Shown here piece by piece: positions 1 to 7,459 of a stretch of 64,000 bases of DNA. The translations under genes and the position numbers were made by a program. The notes under the pieces are model-generated. The model saw nothing but the letters and a program-made list of their open reading frames with translations, did no database searches and was not told the origin of the DNA. How positions within the stretch are numbered: position 1 is the stretch's first letter; each line of letters opens with the position of its first letter. Source of the DNA: Leifsonia sp. 466MF (GTDB taxonomy: Bacteria > Actinomycetota > Actinomycetes > Actinomycetales > Microbacteriaceae); the NCBI RefSeq assembly GCF_900100265.1, contig NZ_LT629696.1:1240001-1304000 (forward strand), given 5' to 3'.

Positions 1-70
1 CGTCACCGTGGACGACGTGGTCGCCGCGACCGGCGCACCGCTGCGCGTGGAACTGGAGGAGGCGGCATGA
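1..70 (+). CDS. 3' end of a CoA-transferase-like gene (partial)
   Basis: The window opens inside a reading frame (codons from base 2) that ends with TGA at 68-70. Its last 22 residues read VTVDDVVAATGAPLRVELEE plus two alanines. This resembles the C-terminus of subunit B of 3-oxoacid/acyl-CoA transferases, which usually ends in a 'TGAPLxV' segment; that is recalled family knowledge, not a search. The stop overlaps the next start in ATGA, so the gene is translationally coupled to the MaoC and CitE genes and probably shares their CoA-ester pathway. Only the tail is visible, so the family call is tentative. Confidence 0.5.
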   Translation, partial: VTVDDVVAATGAPLRVELEEAA

Positions 71-591
71 GGGAGATCGAGCAGCGGGGGCTCTACTACG
101 AGGAGTTCGAGCCGGAGACGCGGTACCTGCACCGGCCGGGGCGCACGGTGACGGAGGCCGACAACGTCCTCTTCACGACCCTGACCATGAACACGCAGGC
201 GCTGCACCTGGACGCCGCGTGGTCCGCCCGGCAGCCCTTCGGGGAGCGGCTGGTGAACTCCATGTTCACGCTGGCGACGATCGTCGGAGCCTCGGTGACC
301 CAGCTGACGCAGGGCACGATCGTCGCGAACCTGGGGTTCAGCGAGGTCGCGTTCCCGCATCCGCTGCACCACGGCGACACGCTCTACTCGGAGACCGTCG
401 TGCTCGCGAAGCGGCTCTCCGCCTCCCGGCCGGGGCAGGGCATCGTCACGCTCGAGCACACCGGACGCAACCAGGACGGGGTCGTCGTCGCCACGGCGAC
501 GCGTCAGGTGATGGTGTGGTGTCGGGACGTCTCTCCGGTCGCGTCCGATCCGGGCGCAGCGGGAGGCGACGGGTCGGACGAGATCCTGTGA
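67..591 (+). CDS. MaoC family dehydratase (enoyl-CoA hydratase type)
   Basis: 174 residues, about the usual length of a single hot-dog-fold MaoC hydratase, which reversibly adds water to enoyl-CoA esters. The hydratase-2 active-site segment is visible as N42-T-Q-A-L-H47-L-D49, a variant of the DxNPxHxD motif found in mesaconyl-CoA-type hydratases. The start is ATG in an ATGA overlap with the preceding stop, and the stop overlaps the GTG start of the CitE-like gene. The coupling of CoA-transferase-like, MaoC and CitE-like genes suggests a short degradation pathway for a branched dicarboxylic or acyl-CoA compound, such as a mesaconyl/citramalyl-CoA route. The true substrate cannot be read from the sequence. 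Confidence 0.85.
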   Translation: MREIEQRGLYYEEFEPETRYLHRPGRTVTEADNVLFTTLTMNTQALHLDAAWSARQPFGERLVNSMFTLATIVGASVTQLTQGTIVANLGFSEVAFPHPLHHGDTLYSETVVLAKRLSASRPGQGIVTLEHTGRNQDGVVVATATRQVMVWCRDVSPVASDPGAAGGDGSDEIL

Positions 592-1400
592 GCGACGCCC
601 CATTCCCCTGGGGGCCGGCGCTGCTGTTCTGCCCCGCCGACCGCCCGGAGCGCTACGCCAAAGCGATCGAGCGGGCGGATGCGGTGATCCTCGACCTGGA
701 GGATGCGGTCGACCCGGCCGCGCGGCCCGCCGCCCGGGAAGCGCTCGTCGCGTCGGAGCTGGATCCGGAGCGCGTCATCGTCCGGGTCAACCCGGCCGGG
801 ACCGACGACCACGACGCCGACCTGTCGGCGCTCGCCGCGACGCCGTACCGCGCGGTGATGCTTCCCAAGGCCGAGCGGCCGGCCGACCTCGACGGGCTGC
901 GCGACTACGCCGTCATCGCTCTCTGCGAGACGGCCGCCGGCGTTCTCGCGGCGCCGTCGCTGGCGGCCGCGCCCGGCGTGATCGCGCTGATGTGGGGCGC
1001 AGAAGACCTCGTCGCCTCGCTCGGCGGCACGTCGAGCAGGCACCCCGACGGACGGTACCGCGACGTCGCCCGCCATGCGCGGTCGGCGGTGCTGCTGGCG
1101 GCGGGCGCCGCATCCATCGACGCCGTCGACACGGTTCACCTCGACATCGCCGACCTCGCCGGACTCGCGGCCGAGGCGGAGGACGCCGTGGCCGTCGGGT
1201 TCGCGGCGACGGCGTGCATCCATCCCGGTCAGGTGGAGACGATCCGGGCCGCCTACCGGCCCGATCCGGCCGAGGTACAGGCTGCTCGCGAGCTGCTCGC
1301 GGCGGCCGAGAACGCGGGCGGGGGAGTGTTCCGGCATGAGGGCCGGATGGTCGACGGACCGGTGCTCGCGCACGCCCGGACGGTGCTCCGGCGTTCGTGA
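588..1400 (+). CDS. HpcH/HpaI aldolase / citrate lyase beta (CitE-like) protein
   Basis: 270 residues from a GTG at 588 that overlaps the MaoC stop by 4 nt (GTGA). CitE-like lyases are TIM-barrel Mg-dependent enzymes that cleave or hydrolyse citryl-, malyl- or citramalyl-CoA. Visible family features are the N-terminal LLFCPADRPERY strand and loop, the ILDLEDAVD metal-site segment (residues 34-42), an arginine strand VIVRVNP, and the glutamate strand ALCETAAGV. An in-frame GTG/ATG further upstream would run through the MaoC frame, so the GTGA overlap is preferred. It is the last gene of this operon; beyond it lies a 179-nt gap before the aldo/keto reductase. Confidence 0.85.
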   Translation: MSDAPFPWGPALLFCPADRPERYAKAIERADAVILDLEDAVDPAARPAAREALVASELDPERVIVRVNPAGTDDHDADLSALAATPYRAVMLPKAERPADLDGLRDYAVIALCETAAGVLAAPSLAAAPGVIALMWGAEDLVASLGGTSSRHPDGRYRDVARHARSAVLLAAGAASIDAVDTVHLDIADLAGLAAEAEDAVAVGFAATACIHPGQVETIRAAYRPDPAEVQAARELLAAAENAGGGVFRHEGRMVDGPVLAHARTVLRRS

Positions 1401-1501
1401 TGAAACTGTGACCTAGCTTTCCTCCACGGTTCACCCGTTTCGTCCTTCGCACGTCGGAGGCATGTCGTACGCTGCAAGTGTTCAATTGGGAATCCGCCGT
1501 T

Positions 1502-1530
1502 CTCGAATCGATTCGAGGGCAATCGATTCG
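1502..1530. promoter_or_regulatory. Palindromic operator candidate upstream of the aldo/keto reductase
   Basis: A perfect 16-bp palindrome CTCGAATCGATTCGAG lies at 1502-1517, and its inner 10 bases AATCGATTCG are repeated at 1521-1530, exactly 15 bp downstream. Two half-overlapping palindromic sites about 50-80 bp before a start codon look like a paired repressor or activator site. The rest of the 1401-1579 gap shows no gene. Confidence 0.5.
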
Positions 1531-1579
1531 CGGGGAACGGACATACGCGGCGGTTGGAGGTCGCGGGGGAGGGGGAGAC

Positions 1580-2644
1580 ATGCCACAGCTGTTACCCCTG
1601 CGCCTGCTCGAGACCGTCGGCCTCCGCAGCAGCGCCACTGCCGACCCGCGCGCCGGCTCCGCCGAGCCGCCGACGGGCGTTATCGACGTCGACCCGGCAA
1701 TCGCGAGCACCGGCCCGCTGTCGATCATCGCGCCCCGCCGCATCGGCGAGAGCGACCTCGCGGTGTACCCGCTGTCGCTCGGCGCGAGCGTCTTCGGCTG
1801 GACAGCAGACGGCGACACGTCCCTCGCCATCCTCGACCGTTTCACCGAACTGGGCGGCGACTTCATCGACACGGCCGACAGCTACGTCGGCGGCCGCAGC
1901 GAGGTGCTCATCGGCAAGTGGATGCGCGAGCGCCGCAACCGCGACCGCATGGTCGTGGCGACGAAGGTTGGGCGGCACCACGACAACCCGGGCCTCGGCT
2001 CCGTGAGCATGATCCGCGCGGTCGAGGCGTCCCTCGAGCGGCTGCAGACCGACCACATCGACCTGCTCTACTTCCACGAGGACGACCCGGAGACTCCGCT
2101 GGAGGACAGCCTGGCGACGGCCGAGTGGCTGATCGAGAGCGGCAAGGTGCGGTACCTGGGCGCATCCAACTTCAGTGCGGACCGCCTGATCGAGGCGCGC
2201 ATCCTGGCATCGTCGGGCTTGCCGAAGTTCGTCGCCATCCAGACGCAGTACAACCTGATGCACCGCAGCGAGTTCGAGAGCGCCCCGCGCATCGTCGCGG
2301 CGGCGCAGGGGCTCGCGGTGATGCCGTACTACGCCCTGGCGAACGGCTTCCTCACCGGCAAGTACCGCAGCAAGGGCGACCTGACGGCCGGGGCGCGCAG
2401 CGTCCGCGCCGCCGCCTACGTGAACCGTCGGGGCCAGCGCGTGCTCGCCGTCCTCGACCGCATCGCGGCCGAGCACCACGTGGCGCCCGCCAGCATCGCG
2501 CTCGCCTGGCTGCTCGCCAAGCGGACGATCGCGGCACCTGTGGCCAGCGCCAGCCGGCCGGATCAGGTCGACGCGCTGATGGCCGCCGCGGGCATCCGCC
2601 TCACGCGGTCGCAGATGCTCGACCTCGACCGCGTCTCGGAGTAG
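1580..2644 (+). CDS. Aldo/keto reductase
   Basis: 354 residues from ATG 1580, chosen because it follows a strong purine-rich ribosome site (GGGGGAGGGGGAGAC); an upstream in-frame ATG at 1478 lacks one and overlaps the palindrome. NADPH-dependent aldo/keto reductases reduce aldehydes or ketones in the cytosol. The (alpha/beta)8 barrel carries the catalytic tetrad: Asp and Tyr in DTADSYVGGRSE, Lys in VVATKVG and His in LYFHEDD. The nucleotide-site strand IALAWLLAKRTIAAPVASAS is near the C-terminus. A poorly conserved 50-60 residue N-terminal extension precedes the barrel, so a later start is possible. Substrate unknown; no partner gene is adjacent on the same strand. Confidence 0.85.
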   Translation: MPQLLPLRLLETVGLRSSATADPRAGSAEPPTGVIDVDPAIASTGPLSIIAPRRIGESDLAVYPLSLGASVFGWTADGDTSLAILDRFTELGGDFIDTADSYVGGRSEVLIGKWMRERRNRDRMVVATKVGRHHDNPGLGSVSMIRAVEASLERLQTDHIDLLYFHEDDPETPLEDSLATAEWLIESGKVRYLGASNFSADRLIEARILASSGLPKFVAIQTQYNLMHRSEFESAPRIVAAAQGLAVMPYYALANGFLTGKYRSKGDLTAGARSVRAAAYVNRRGQRVLAVLDRIAAEHHVAPASIALAWLLAKRTIAAPVASASRPDQVDALMAAAGIRLTRSQMLDLDRVSE

Positions 2645-2674
2645 CTCGCGCCTGCCCGGCCCGCCCGCGCAGAC

Positions 2675-2727
2675 GTGGGTCGCAACGCGCCGTTATTCGG
2701 GTCGCATAACGGCGTGTCGCGACCCAC
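2675..2727. repeat. Intergenic inverted repeat, word A copy 1
   Basis: Arms of 22 nt (2675-2696 and 2706-2727, starting GTGGGTCGCAACGCGCCG) pair with two mismatches around a 9-nt loop. It lies between the convergent stops of the aldo/keto reductase and tetR, so a bidirectional terminator is likely. The same arm sequence recurs at 47174-47234. There is no T-run after the stem. Confidence 0.75.
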
Positions 2728-2742
2728 AGCTGGTCGCGCCGG

Positions 2743-3327
2743 TCAGACCTCGCCGAGGATGCGGTCGAGCGCCCGGTGCAGGGCGGCGCCCGCGGCGATC
2801 GGGTCGCCGACGTAGCCGCCGGCGAGTGCGCCGTCGCGCGCGAGGATGAGGTCGTCCGCGGCGTCTCCCGGCCGCGGGTGGCCGATCTGGCGGAACAGCT
2901 CCTCGATGCGGTCGGCGTACCAGTCGCGGTGCGCGGTCACGGCGACACGGACCGGGTCCGTCTCGTCGGCGAACTGCGCGGCGGCGTTGATGAAGGGGTC
3001 GCCGTGGAAGCCGGGGCTGACGGCCTGGTCGTTGATCGAGTCGACGAGGGCGCGAGCGATGTCGCGTGGGTCGTCGTGCTTGGCCTCCTGCTCGGCGAAC
3101 CATTCGCGCACCTGGCGGTCGCGACCCTCGACGTACGCGATGATCAGCAGGTCCTTCGACCGGTAGTGCTTGTAGAACGTCGCCTTCGTCACACGGGCGC
3201 CCGCGATGATGCGGTCCACGCCGACGGTGTGGATGCCCTCCTGGTAGAAGAGCTGATCCGCCGTCGCGAGGATCTTGACCTTCGACGGCGCGGGCGGCCG
3301 GATGGTCGCTCGGGCACTTACGACCAT
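2743..3327 (-). CDS. TetR/AcrR family transcriptional regulator
   Basis: 194 residues from the ATG at 3327, preceded by AAGGAG; the open frame extends further upstream but without a ribosome site. Typical TetR layout: an N-terminal helix-turn-helix (roughly residues 20-65, including GVDRIIAGARVTKATFYKHY, then the conserved SKDLL) and a helical ligand-binding domain. It probably represses itself, because a palindrome lies in its upstream region at 3442-3455. A divergent M16 protease gene starts at 3512. The regulated target and ligand are unknown; the convergent aldo/keto reductase is a less likely target. Confidence 0.9.
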   Translation of the reverse strand: MVVSARATIRPPAPSKVKILATADQLFYQEGIHTVGVDRIIAGARVTKATFYKHYRSKDLLIIAYVEGRDRQVREWFAEQEAKHDDPRDIARALVDSINDQAVSPGFHGDPFINAAAQFADETDPVRVAVTAHRDWYADRIEELFRQIGHPRPGDAADDLILARDGALAGGYVGDPIAAGAALHRALDRILGEV

Positions 3328-3441
3328 CCGGCACGACTCCTTTTTCGGGGGAGGCTGGGTCGCCTCCGCATTGCTGTTCGTAGGGCCGATCGCATCCGGC
3401 GCGGGGCACCGGACACGATGGCTTTCACAGTATAGCGGTAG

Positions 3442-3455
3442 ACAGACGAGTCTGT
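3442..3455. promoter_or_regulatory. TetR-type operator candidate
   Basis: ACAGAC-GA-GTCTGT is a perfect 6+6 palindrome. On the minus strand a TATACT -10-like hexamer lies just downstream of it (about 3428-3433), so bound repressor would cover the tetR promoter. Confidence 0.55.
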
Positions 3456-3498
3456 TTGTCCTCTTTTTCCCAGCCACGGCATCCCGCGTGCTCTGGCG

Positions 3499-3504
3499 TA
3501 GGGT
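3499..3504 (+). promoter_or_regulatory. -10 element of the M16 protease gene (leaderless)
   Basis: TAGGGT ends 7 nt before the ATG at 3512, placing the transcript start at or next to the start codon. The GGAGGGG just before the ATG is too close to act as a ribosome site. Confidence 0.5.
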
Positions 3505-3511
3505 GGAGGGG

Positions 3512-4870
3512 ATGAACAGCGCAGTCGACCTCCCGCTCGGTATGGCCGACCTCACCTTCGCGGCGTCCGGCGAAGCGCTGGTCCGGCGGACGGTGCTCCC
3601 GAGCGGAGTCCGCATCCTCAGCGAGCAGGTGCCCGGCGCACGCAGCGCAACACTCGGCTACTGGGTCGCCGTCGGCTCGCGCGATGAGAGCGACGGCCAG
3701 CCCGGGCATCCCGGCTCCCTCGGCTCTACGCACTTCCTCGAGCACCTCCTCTTCAAGGGCACGCGCACCCGCACCGCCCTCGACATCGCCGTGTCGTTCG
3801 ACTCGGTGGGCGGCGAGCACAACGCCATGACGGCCAAGGAATACACCTGCTACTACGCGAAGGTCCAGGACCGGGACCTCGCGATGGCGGTCGAGGTCAT
3901 CGGCGACATGCTCACGTCGTCGGTGCTCGACGCGGCCGAGTTCGAGAACGAGCGCGGCGTCATCCTCGAGGAGCTCTCCATGGCGGAGGACGACCCGGCC
4001 GACGTCGCCAACGAGCGGATGTTCCAGGCCGTCCTCGGCGACCACCCGCTGGGCCGTCCCATCGGCGGTCGCCCCGACACCATCCGTGCCGCGAGCCGCG
4101 ACGGCGTGTGGGAGCACTACCGCGCCAACTACCGGCCGCAGGACCTCGTGATCACCGCCGCGGGCGCCGTCGACCACGAACTGCTGGTCGCCGGCGTCGA
4201 GCGGGCTCTCGCCGCCGCGGGCTGGGATCCGGAGCTCGTCGCCACCCCGGTCGCCCGCCGCCCTGCGGTCCCCGCCGACATCCGCCGCGGCAGCCCCATC
4301 GTCACGGTGGAGCGCCCCATCGAGCAGGCCAACGTGTTCGTCGGAATGCCCGGGATCCTGGCCACGGACGACCGCCGCACGACCATGAGCGTGCTGAACT
4401 CCATCCTCGGCGGCGGGATGTCGAGCCGCCTGTTCCAGGAGGTGCGCGAGCGTCGCGGCCTGGCCTATTCGGTCTACTCGTTCTCTGGCTCGTACTCCGA
4501 CGCCGGCGTGTTCGGCCTCTACGCGGGATGCACCCCGGCGAAGGCACGCCAGGTCACCGAGCTGATGCTCGACGAGCTGCGGCGGCTCGCGTCCGGCGGC
4601 GTGACGCCCGACGAGCTGCGCCGCGCGGTCGGCCAGCTGTCCGGTGGCGCGGCCCTCGCCCTCGAGGACTCCGACACCCGCATGTCCCGTCTCGGCCGCG
4701 CCGAGATCACGCTCGGCGAGTTCGCCGACCTCGATGAGAGCCTCCGGCGCCTCCACCTCGTCACCGCAGACGATGTGCGCGCCCTCGCCGCCGATCTGGC
4801 GGACCGGCCGGTCTCCGTCGCCGCGGTGGGGAGCGTCACCGACGACGTGTTCGCCGGCCTCGCCTCCTGA
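3512..4870 (+). CDS. M16 family (pitrilysin-type) zinc protease
   Basis: 452 residues. Secreted-substrate or cytosolic peptidases of clan ME use an inverted zinc motif HxxEH, seen here as H74-F-L-E77-H78, with the distal glutamate expected in the ERGVILEELSMAEDD stretch. The C-terminal half carries the second M16 domain (GGGMSSRLFQEVRERRGLAYSV), the region that completes the active site in processing-protease-like members. In actinobacteria this gene normally lies just downstream of pnp, upstream of dapB, dapA and recA; here pnp is replaced by the TetR/AKR/CitE genes. No signal peptide is visible. The start follows a -10 hexamer at 3499-3504. Confidence 0.9.
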   Translation: MNSAVDLPLGMADLTFAASGEALVRRTVLPSGVRILSEQVPGARSATLGYWVAVGSRDESDGQPGHPGSLGSTHFLEHLLFKGTRTRTALDIAVSFDSVGGEHNAMTAKEYTCYYAKVQDRDLAMAVEVIGDMLTSSVLDAAEFENERGVILEELSMAEDDPADVANERMFQAVLGDHPLGRPIGGRPDTIRAASRDGVWEHYRANYRPQDLVITAAGAVDHELLVAGVERALAAAGWDPELVATPVARRPAVPADIRRGSPIVTVERPIEQANVFVGMPGILATDDRRTTMSVLNSILGGGMSSRLFQEVRERRGLAYSVYSFSGSYSDAGVFGLYAGCTPAKARQVTELMLDELRRLASGGVTPDELRRAVGQLSGGAALALEDSDTRMSRLGRAEITLGEFADLDESLRRLHLVTADDVRALAADLADRPVSVAAVGSVTDDVFAGLAS

Positions 4871-4910
4871 CCCGCCCTTCCTTCCGTTCCATCTCCGAAA
4901 GGTCCCGCTC

Positions 4911-5513
4911 GTGCCCCACTACATCTACCTCGTGCGCCATGGCGAGCAGCAGGATGCCGAGCACGGCCTGCCGGACGGCCCGCTCTCCCCGCGCGGCAAA
5001 CGCCAGGCGCAGCTGGTCGCCGAGCGGCTGAGCGGCATCCCGTTCACGTCGATGTACCACTCGCCCCTGGTGCGGGCGACCCAGACAGCCGAGATCATGG
5101 CCGAGCGGATGCCGGCGCTCGAACCGCAGCCGTCGAGCCTGCTGTTCGACTGCATCCCCTCCGGTCCGACCCCGGACATGCCCAAGGCGTTCGAGTCGTT
5201 CTTCGGCCCGGTGACGGAGGCGGAGATCGAGGCGGGCCGCGCGCAGATGGATGACGCCGTGCACGAGTTCCTCACCCCGGCGATGGGAGACCGGCACGAC
5301 CTGCTGGTGACCCACAACTTCGTGATCGGCTGGTTCGTCCGGCACGTGTTCGACGCGCCGGACTGGCGCTGGCTCGGCCTCAACCAGGCGAACTGCGGCC
5401 TGACGATCATCCGCGTCCGCTCCGCCAAGCCGCCGGTGCTGGTGGTGCACAACGACCTCGGGCATCTGCCGGTCGAACTGCGTACAGGGCTCCCCGAGCT
5501 GCAGCCGGTCTGA
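4911..5513 (+). CDS. Histidine phosphatase family protein (phosphoglycerate mutase-like)
   Basis: 200 residues from the GTG at 4911, preceded by GAAAGG. The RHG phosphohistidine motif is at the N-terminus (YIYLVRHGEQQ), followed by LSPRGKRQAQLVAERL, and the second catalytic histidine is in LLVTHNFVIGW. These fit the two-histidine phosphatase superfamily, which removes phosphate from small molecules or proteins. Members of this group without other domains cannot be assigned a substrate by sequence. It lies 40 nt after the M16 gene and may be cotranscribed. Downstream is the inverted repeat at 5534-5594. Confidence 0.85.
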   Translation: MPHYIYLVRHGEQQDAEHGLPDGPLSPRGKRQAQLVAERLSGIPFTSMYHSPLVRATQTAEIMAERMPALEPQPSSLLFDCIPSGPTPDMPKAFESFFGPVTEAEIEAGRAQMDDAVHEFLTPAMGDRHDLLVTHNFVIGWFVRHVFDAPDWRWLGLNQANCGLTIIRVRSAKPPVLVVHNDLGHLPVELRTGLPELQPV

Positions 5514-5533
5514 CCCGCCCCGGCCAAGCAGCG

Positions 5534-5594
5534 AACAGCTCCTGAGTTTTTCGGCCTCCGAGCGCCGATTCGGCCGAAAAACTCAGGAGCTGTT
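5534..5594. repeat. Intergenic inverted repeat, word B copy 1
   Basis: A perfect 23-nt inverted repeat: arms 5534-5556 and 5572-5594 around a 15-nt loop, with core ACAGCTCCTGAGTTTTTCG. It separates the convergent phosphatase and GNAT genes and probably stops transcription from both sides. The same core recurs at 58434-58502. Confidence 0.8.
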
Positions 5595-5598
5595 GGCG

Positions 5599-6093
5599 TC
5601 AGTGGAGGGGCTTGCGGAACCAGTCGGTCGCGTTGGGGTTGTCGTTGTACGGCTGGATGGGCTCGTAGCCGTGCGAGCGGTACAAGCCGCCGGCCGCCTC
5701 CAGACTCGCGTTCGTGTCGAGCACCAGCTCGGTCGCACCGAAGCCGCGGGCGCGCAGCTCCAGCTCGGCGAGGATCGCCCGGCCGTACCCGTTGCCGCGC
5801 TGCGTCGGCGTCACCCACAGGTGCTTGATCTCGTACCGCACGACCGGCACGCCCTCCTCGATCTCCGACAGCGGGACGCGCAGCTCGCGGATCCCGCCGC
5901 ATCCCACCTCCACGCCTTCGTCGTAGGCGAGCAGGAAGACGCCGTTCGGCGCCACGAACTGGCCAGGATCCGGGAACGAGGTCCGGTACGCGCCCTGCGA
6001 GCTCGGGAACGTCTCCGCGCGCTCGGCGAAGTAGTCGGACAGCATCCGGTGGGCGGTCGCGTCGGTGACGGCGACGTCTGCGAAAGACACCAT
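5599..6093 (-). CDS. GNAT family N-acetyltransferase
   Basis: 164 residues. The acetyl-CoA-binding motif A is clear: a beta strand IKHLWVTP followed by QRGNGYGRAILAELE, the Q/R-x-x-G-x-G/A loop. The C-terminal strands (ATELVLDTNASLEAAGGLYRSHGY) match motif B. GNAT proteins move an acetyl group from acetyl-CoA to an amine on a small molecule or protein; the acceptor cannot be told. It is divergent from dapB with only 38 nt between the starts. Confidence 0.85.
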   Translation of the reverse strand: MVSFADVAVTDATAHRMLSDYFAERAETFPSSQGAYRTSFPDPGQFVAPNGVFLLAYDEGVEVGCGGIRELRVPLSEIEEGVPVVRYEIKHLWVTPTQRGNGYGRAILAELELRARGFGATELVLDTNASLEAAGGLYRSHGYEPIQPYNDNPNATDWFRKPLH

Positions 6094-6099
6094 CGGCCC

Positions 6100-6105
6100 A
6101 GCGTA
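6100..6105 (-). promoter_or_regulatory. -10 element of the GNAT gene (leaderless)
   Basis: Read on the minus strand, TACGCT ends 6 nt before the ATG at 6093, so the mRNA is predicted to begin at the start codon. Confidence 0.45.
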
Positions 6106-6119
6106 ACGCGGCCCGCGGG

Positions 6120-6125
6120 TAGGCT
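6120..6125 (+). promoter_or_regulatory. -10 element of dapB (leaderless)
   Basis: TAGGCT ends 6 nt before the GTG start at 6132. No ribosome-binding sequence is present, in agreement with a leaderless mRNA. Confidence 0.55.
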
Positions 6126-6131
6126 GATCGG

Positions 6132-6938
6132 GTGAGCATTCGCGTGGCCGTCGCCGGAGCGACCGGAAAACTGGGAAGCGTGGCGGTCCGTCTCATCGAG
6201 GAGGCCGACGACTTCGAGCTCGTCGCACGGCTCGGCTCCCGCTCACCGCTGGAGGACATGCTCGGCGCGGACGTGCTCGTCGACATGACGCTTCCGCAGG
6301 TCAGCCCCCGGATCGTCGCCTTCGCGGTCGATCACGGCCTCAACGTTCTCGTCGGGACATCCGGCTGGTCGGCGGACCGCATCCTCGACCTGGAGCGTCG
6401 CGTCGCCGAGCACGAGGGACGCGGCGCCGTCGTCATCCCCAACTTCTCCCTCGGCTCGGCCCTGGGCACCGCGTTCGCCACCGTCGCCGCCCGGTTCTTC
6501 GACTCCATCGAGATCGTGGAGACGCACGGTGCGGGCAAGGTCGACTCGCCGTCCGGCACGGCGGTGCGCACGGCCGAACTCATCGGCGCCGCACGCGCGG
6601 CGAAGGGCCCGGTGGAGGCGCCGCACTCCGACCAGCGCGCTCGCGGGCAGCAGGTCGCGAGCGTGCCCATCCACAGCCTCCGGATGCGCGGGGTCGTCGC
6701 CCAGCAGCAGGTGATCTTCGGCGGCGCCGGGGAGCAGCTGACCATCCGCCACGACACGATCGGCCCCGAGGCGTACGAGGCGGGCATCCTCCTCGCGCTG
6801 CGCGCGGCCGCCACCGCGACCGGGGTGACCGTCGGCCTCGACAAGCTCGTCGACCTCGGGATCGCCGAGCCGAGTGGCGAGCCGCCGCGCCCGACCGTCC
6901 GGGATGCGGGCGACGACGGCACCGACCCGACGCGATAA
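6132..6938 (+). CDS. dapB: 4-hydroxy-tetrahydrodipicolinate reductase
   Basis: 268 residues, normal for DapB, which reduces the DapA product with NAD(P)H in lysine and meso-diaminopimelate synthesis. The N-terminal Rossmann loop VAVAGATGKLGSVAVRL and the NVLVGTSGWS strand bind the cofactor. The catalytic segment reads ETHGAGKVDSPSGTA: the first histidine (H132) and lysine (K136) are kept, but the second histidine of the usual HH pair is glycine (G133). The GTG start is supported by the -10 hexamer 6 nt upstream. dapA and dapF lie elsewhere in this window. A small membrane protein gene follows 13 nt after the stop. Confidence 0.93.
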   Translation: MSIRVAVAGATGKLGSVAVRLIEEADDFELVARLGSRSPLEDMLGADVLVDMTLPQVSPRIVAFAVDHGLNVLVGTSGWSADRILDLERRVAEHEGRGAVVIPNFSLGSALGTAFATVAARFFDSIEIVETHGAGKVDSPSGTAVRTAELIGAARAAKGPVEAPHSDQRARGQQVASVPIHSLRMRGVVAQQQVIFGGAGEQLTIRHDTIGPEAYEAGILLALRAAATATGVTVGLDKLVDLGIAEPSGEPPRPTVRDAGDDGTDPTR

Positions 6939-6951
6939 GAGACCGGCCGCC

Positions 6952-7419
6952 ATGAGAAACCGTTTGGCCGCCATCCTGATGGCGGTCCTCCTGCTCGTCT
7001 ACCTCGTGCTGGTCACCCAGCGCGCGGTCATGCTCGTGCTGACCGGCGAGCCGGTCGGCATCGCCATGGGTGTCGCGCTGATCGTGCTCCCGTTCATCGC
7101 CGCGTGGGCCATCGGCCGGGAGCTGCTGTTCGGCGCGCGCACCGAGCGTCTGGTGCGACAGCTGGATGCGGAGGGCGCGCTCCCCGTCGAAGACCTGCCG
7201 ACCCGTGCGAGCGGCCGACCGCTCCGGGACGCCGCCGATGCGGAGTTCCCGCGGTACCGCGCCGAGGTCGAGGCGGAGCCGGAGAGCTGGCGCGCCTGGT
7301 TCCGGCTCGGGCTCGCCTACGACGCGTCCGGAGACCGGCGTCGGGCGAGGGAGGCACTGCGGCAGGCGATCCGCCTCGAGCGTGCACAGGCGAAGGCGGA
7401 ACGTCCCGCGGCACGCTGA
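6952..7419 (+). CDS. Membrane protein with C-terminal TPR-like segment, unknown function
   Basis: 155 residues. Two membrane helices near the N-terminus (about residues 5-22 and 33-52) with a positively charged start are followed by a cytosolic tail. The end of the tail (SWRAWFRLGLAYDASGDRRRAREALRQAIRLE cut here to its sense: a helix-turn-helix pair with the W-x-x-L-G-x-A-Y pattern) looks like a single tetratricopeptide repeat, a protein-binding unit. It follows dapB by 13 nt and is likely cotranscribed. I do not recognise a family name; similar small proteins downstream of dapB occur in related genera (recalled). Confidence 0.7.
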   Translation: MRNRLAAILMAVLLLVYLVLVTQRAVMLVLTGEPVGIAMGVALIVLPFIAAWAIGRELLFGARTERLVRQLDAEGALPVEDLPTRASGRPLRDAADAEFPRYRAEVEAEPESWRAWFRLGLAYDASGDRRRAREALRQAIRLERAQAKAERPAAR

Positions 7420-7459
7420 GCACCCGGCTCCGGATGCCGGCGGCGGGAGTGCAACTGCG

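Noticed and set aside
504..1373. Long open frames opposite CitE, FtsK, MetE, RNase J and the nuclease-helicase
   Set aside because: They are frames made open by high GC content. They show Arg/Pro/Gly-rich composition, no motif, and lie opposite genes with clear families.
2743..3615. 290-residue TetR protein
   Set aside because: The extra N-terminal 95 residues run through the operator and lack a ribosome site; the ATG at 3327 has AAGGAG.
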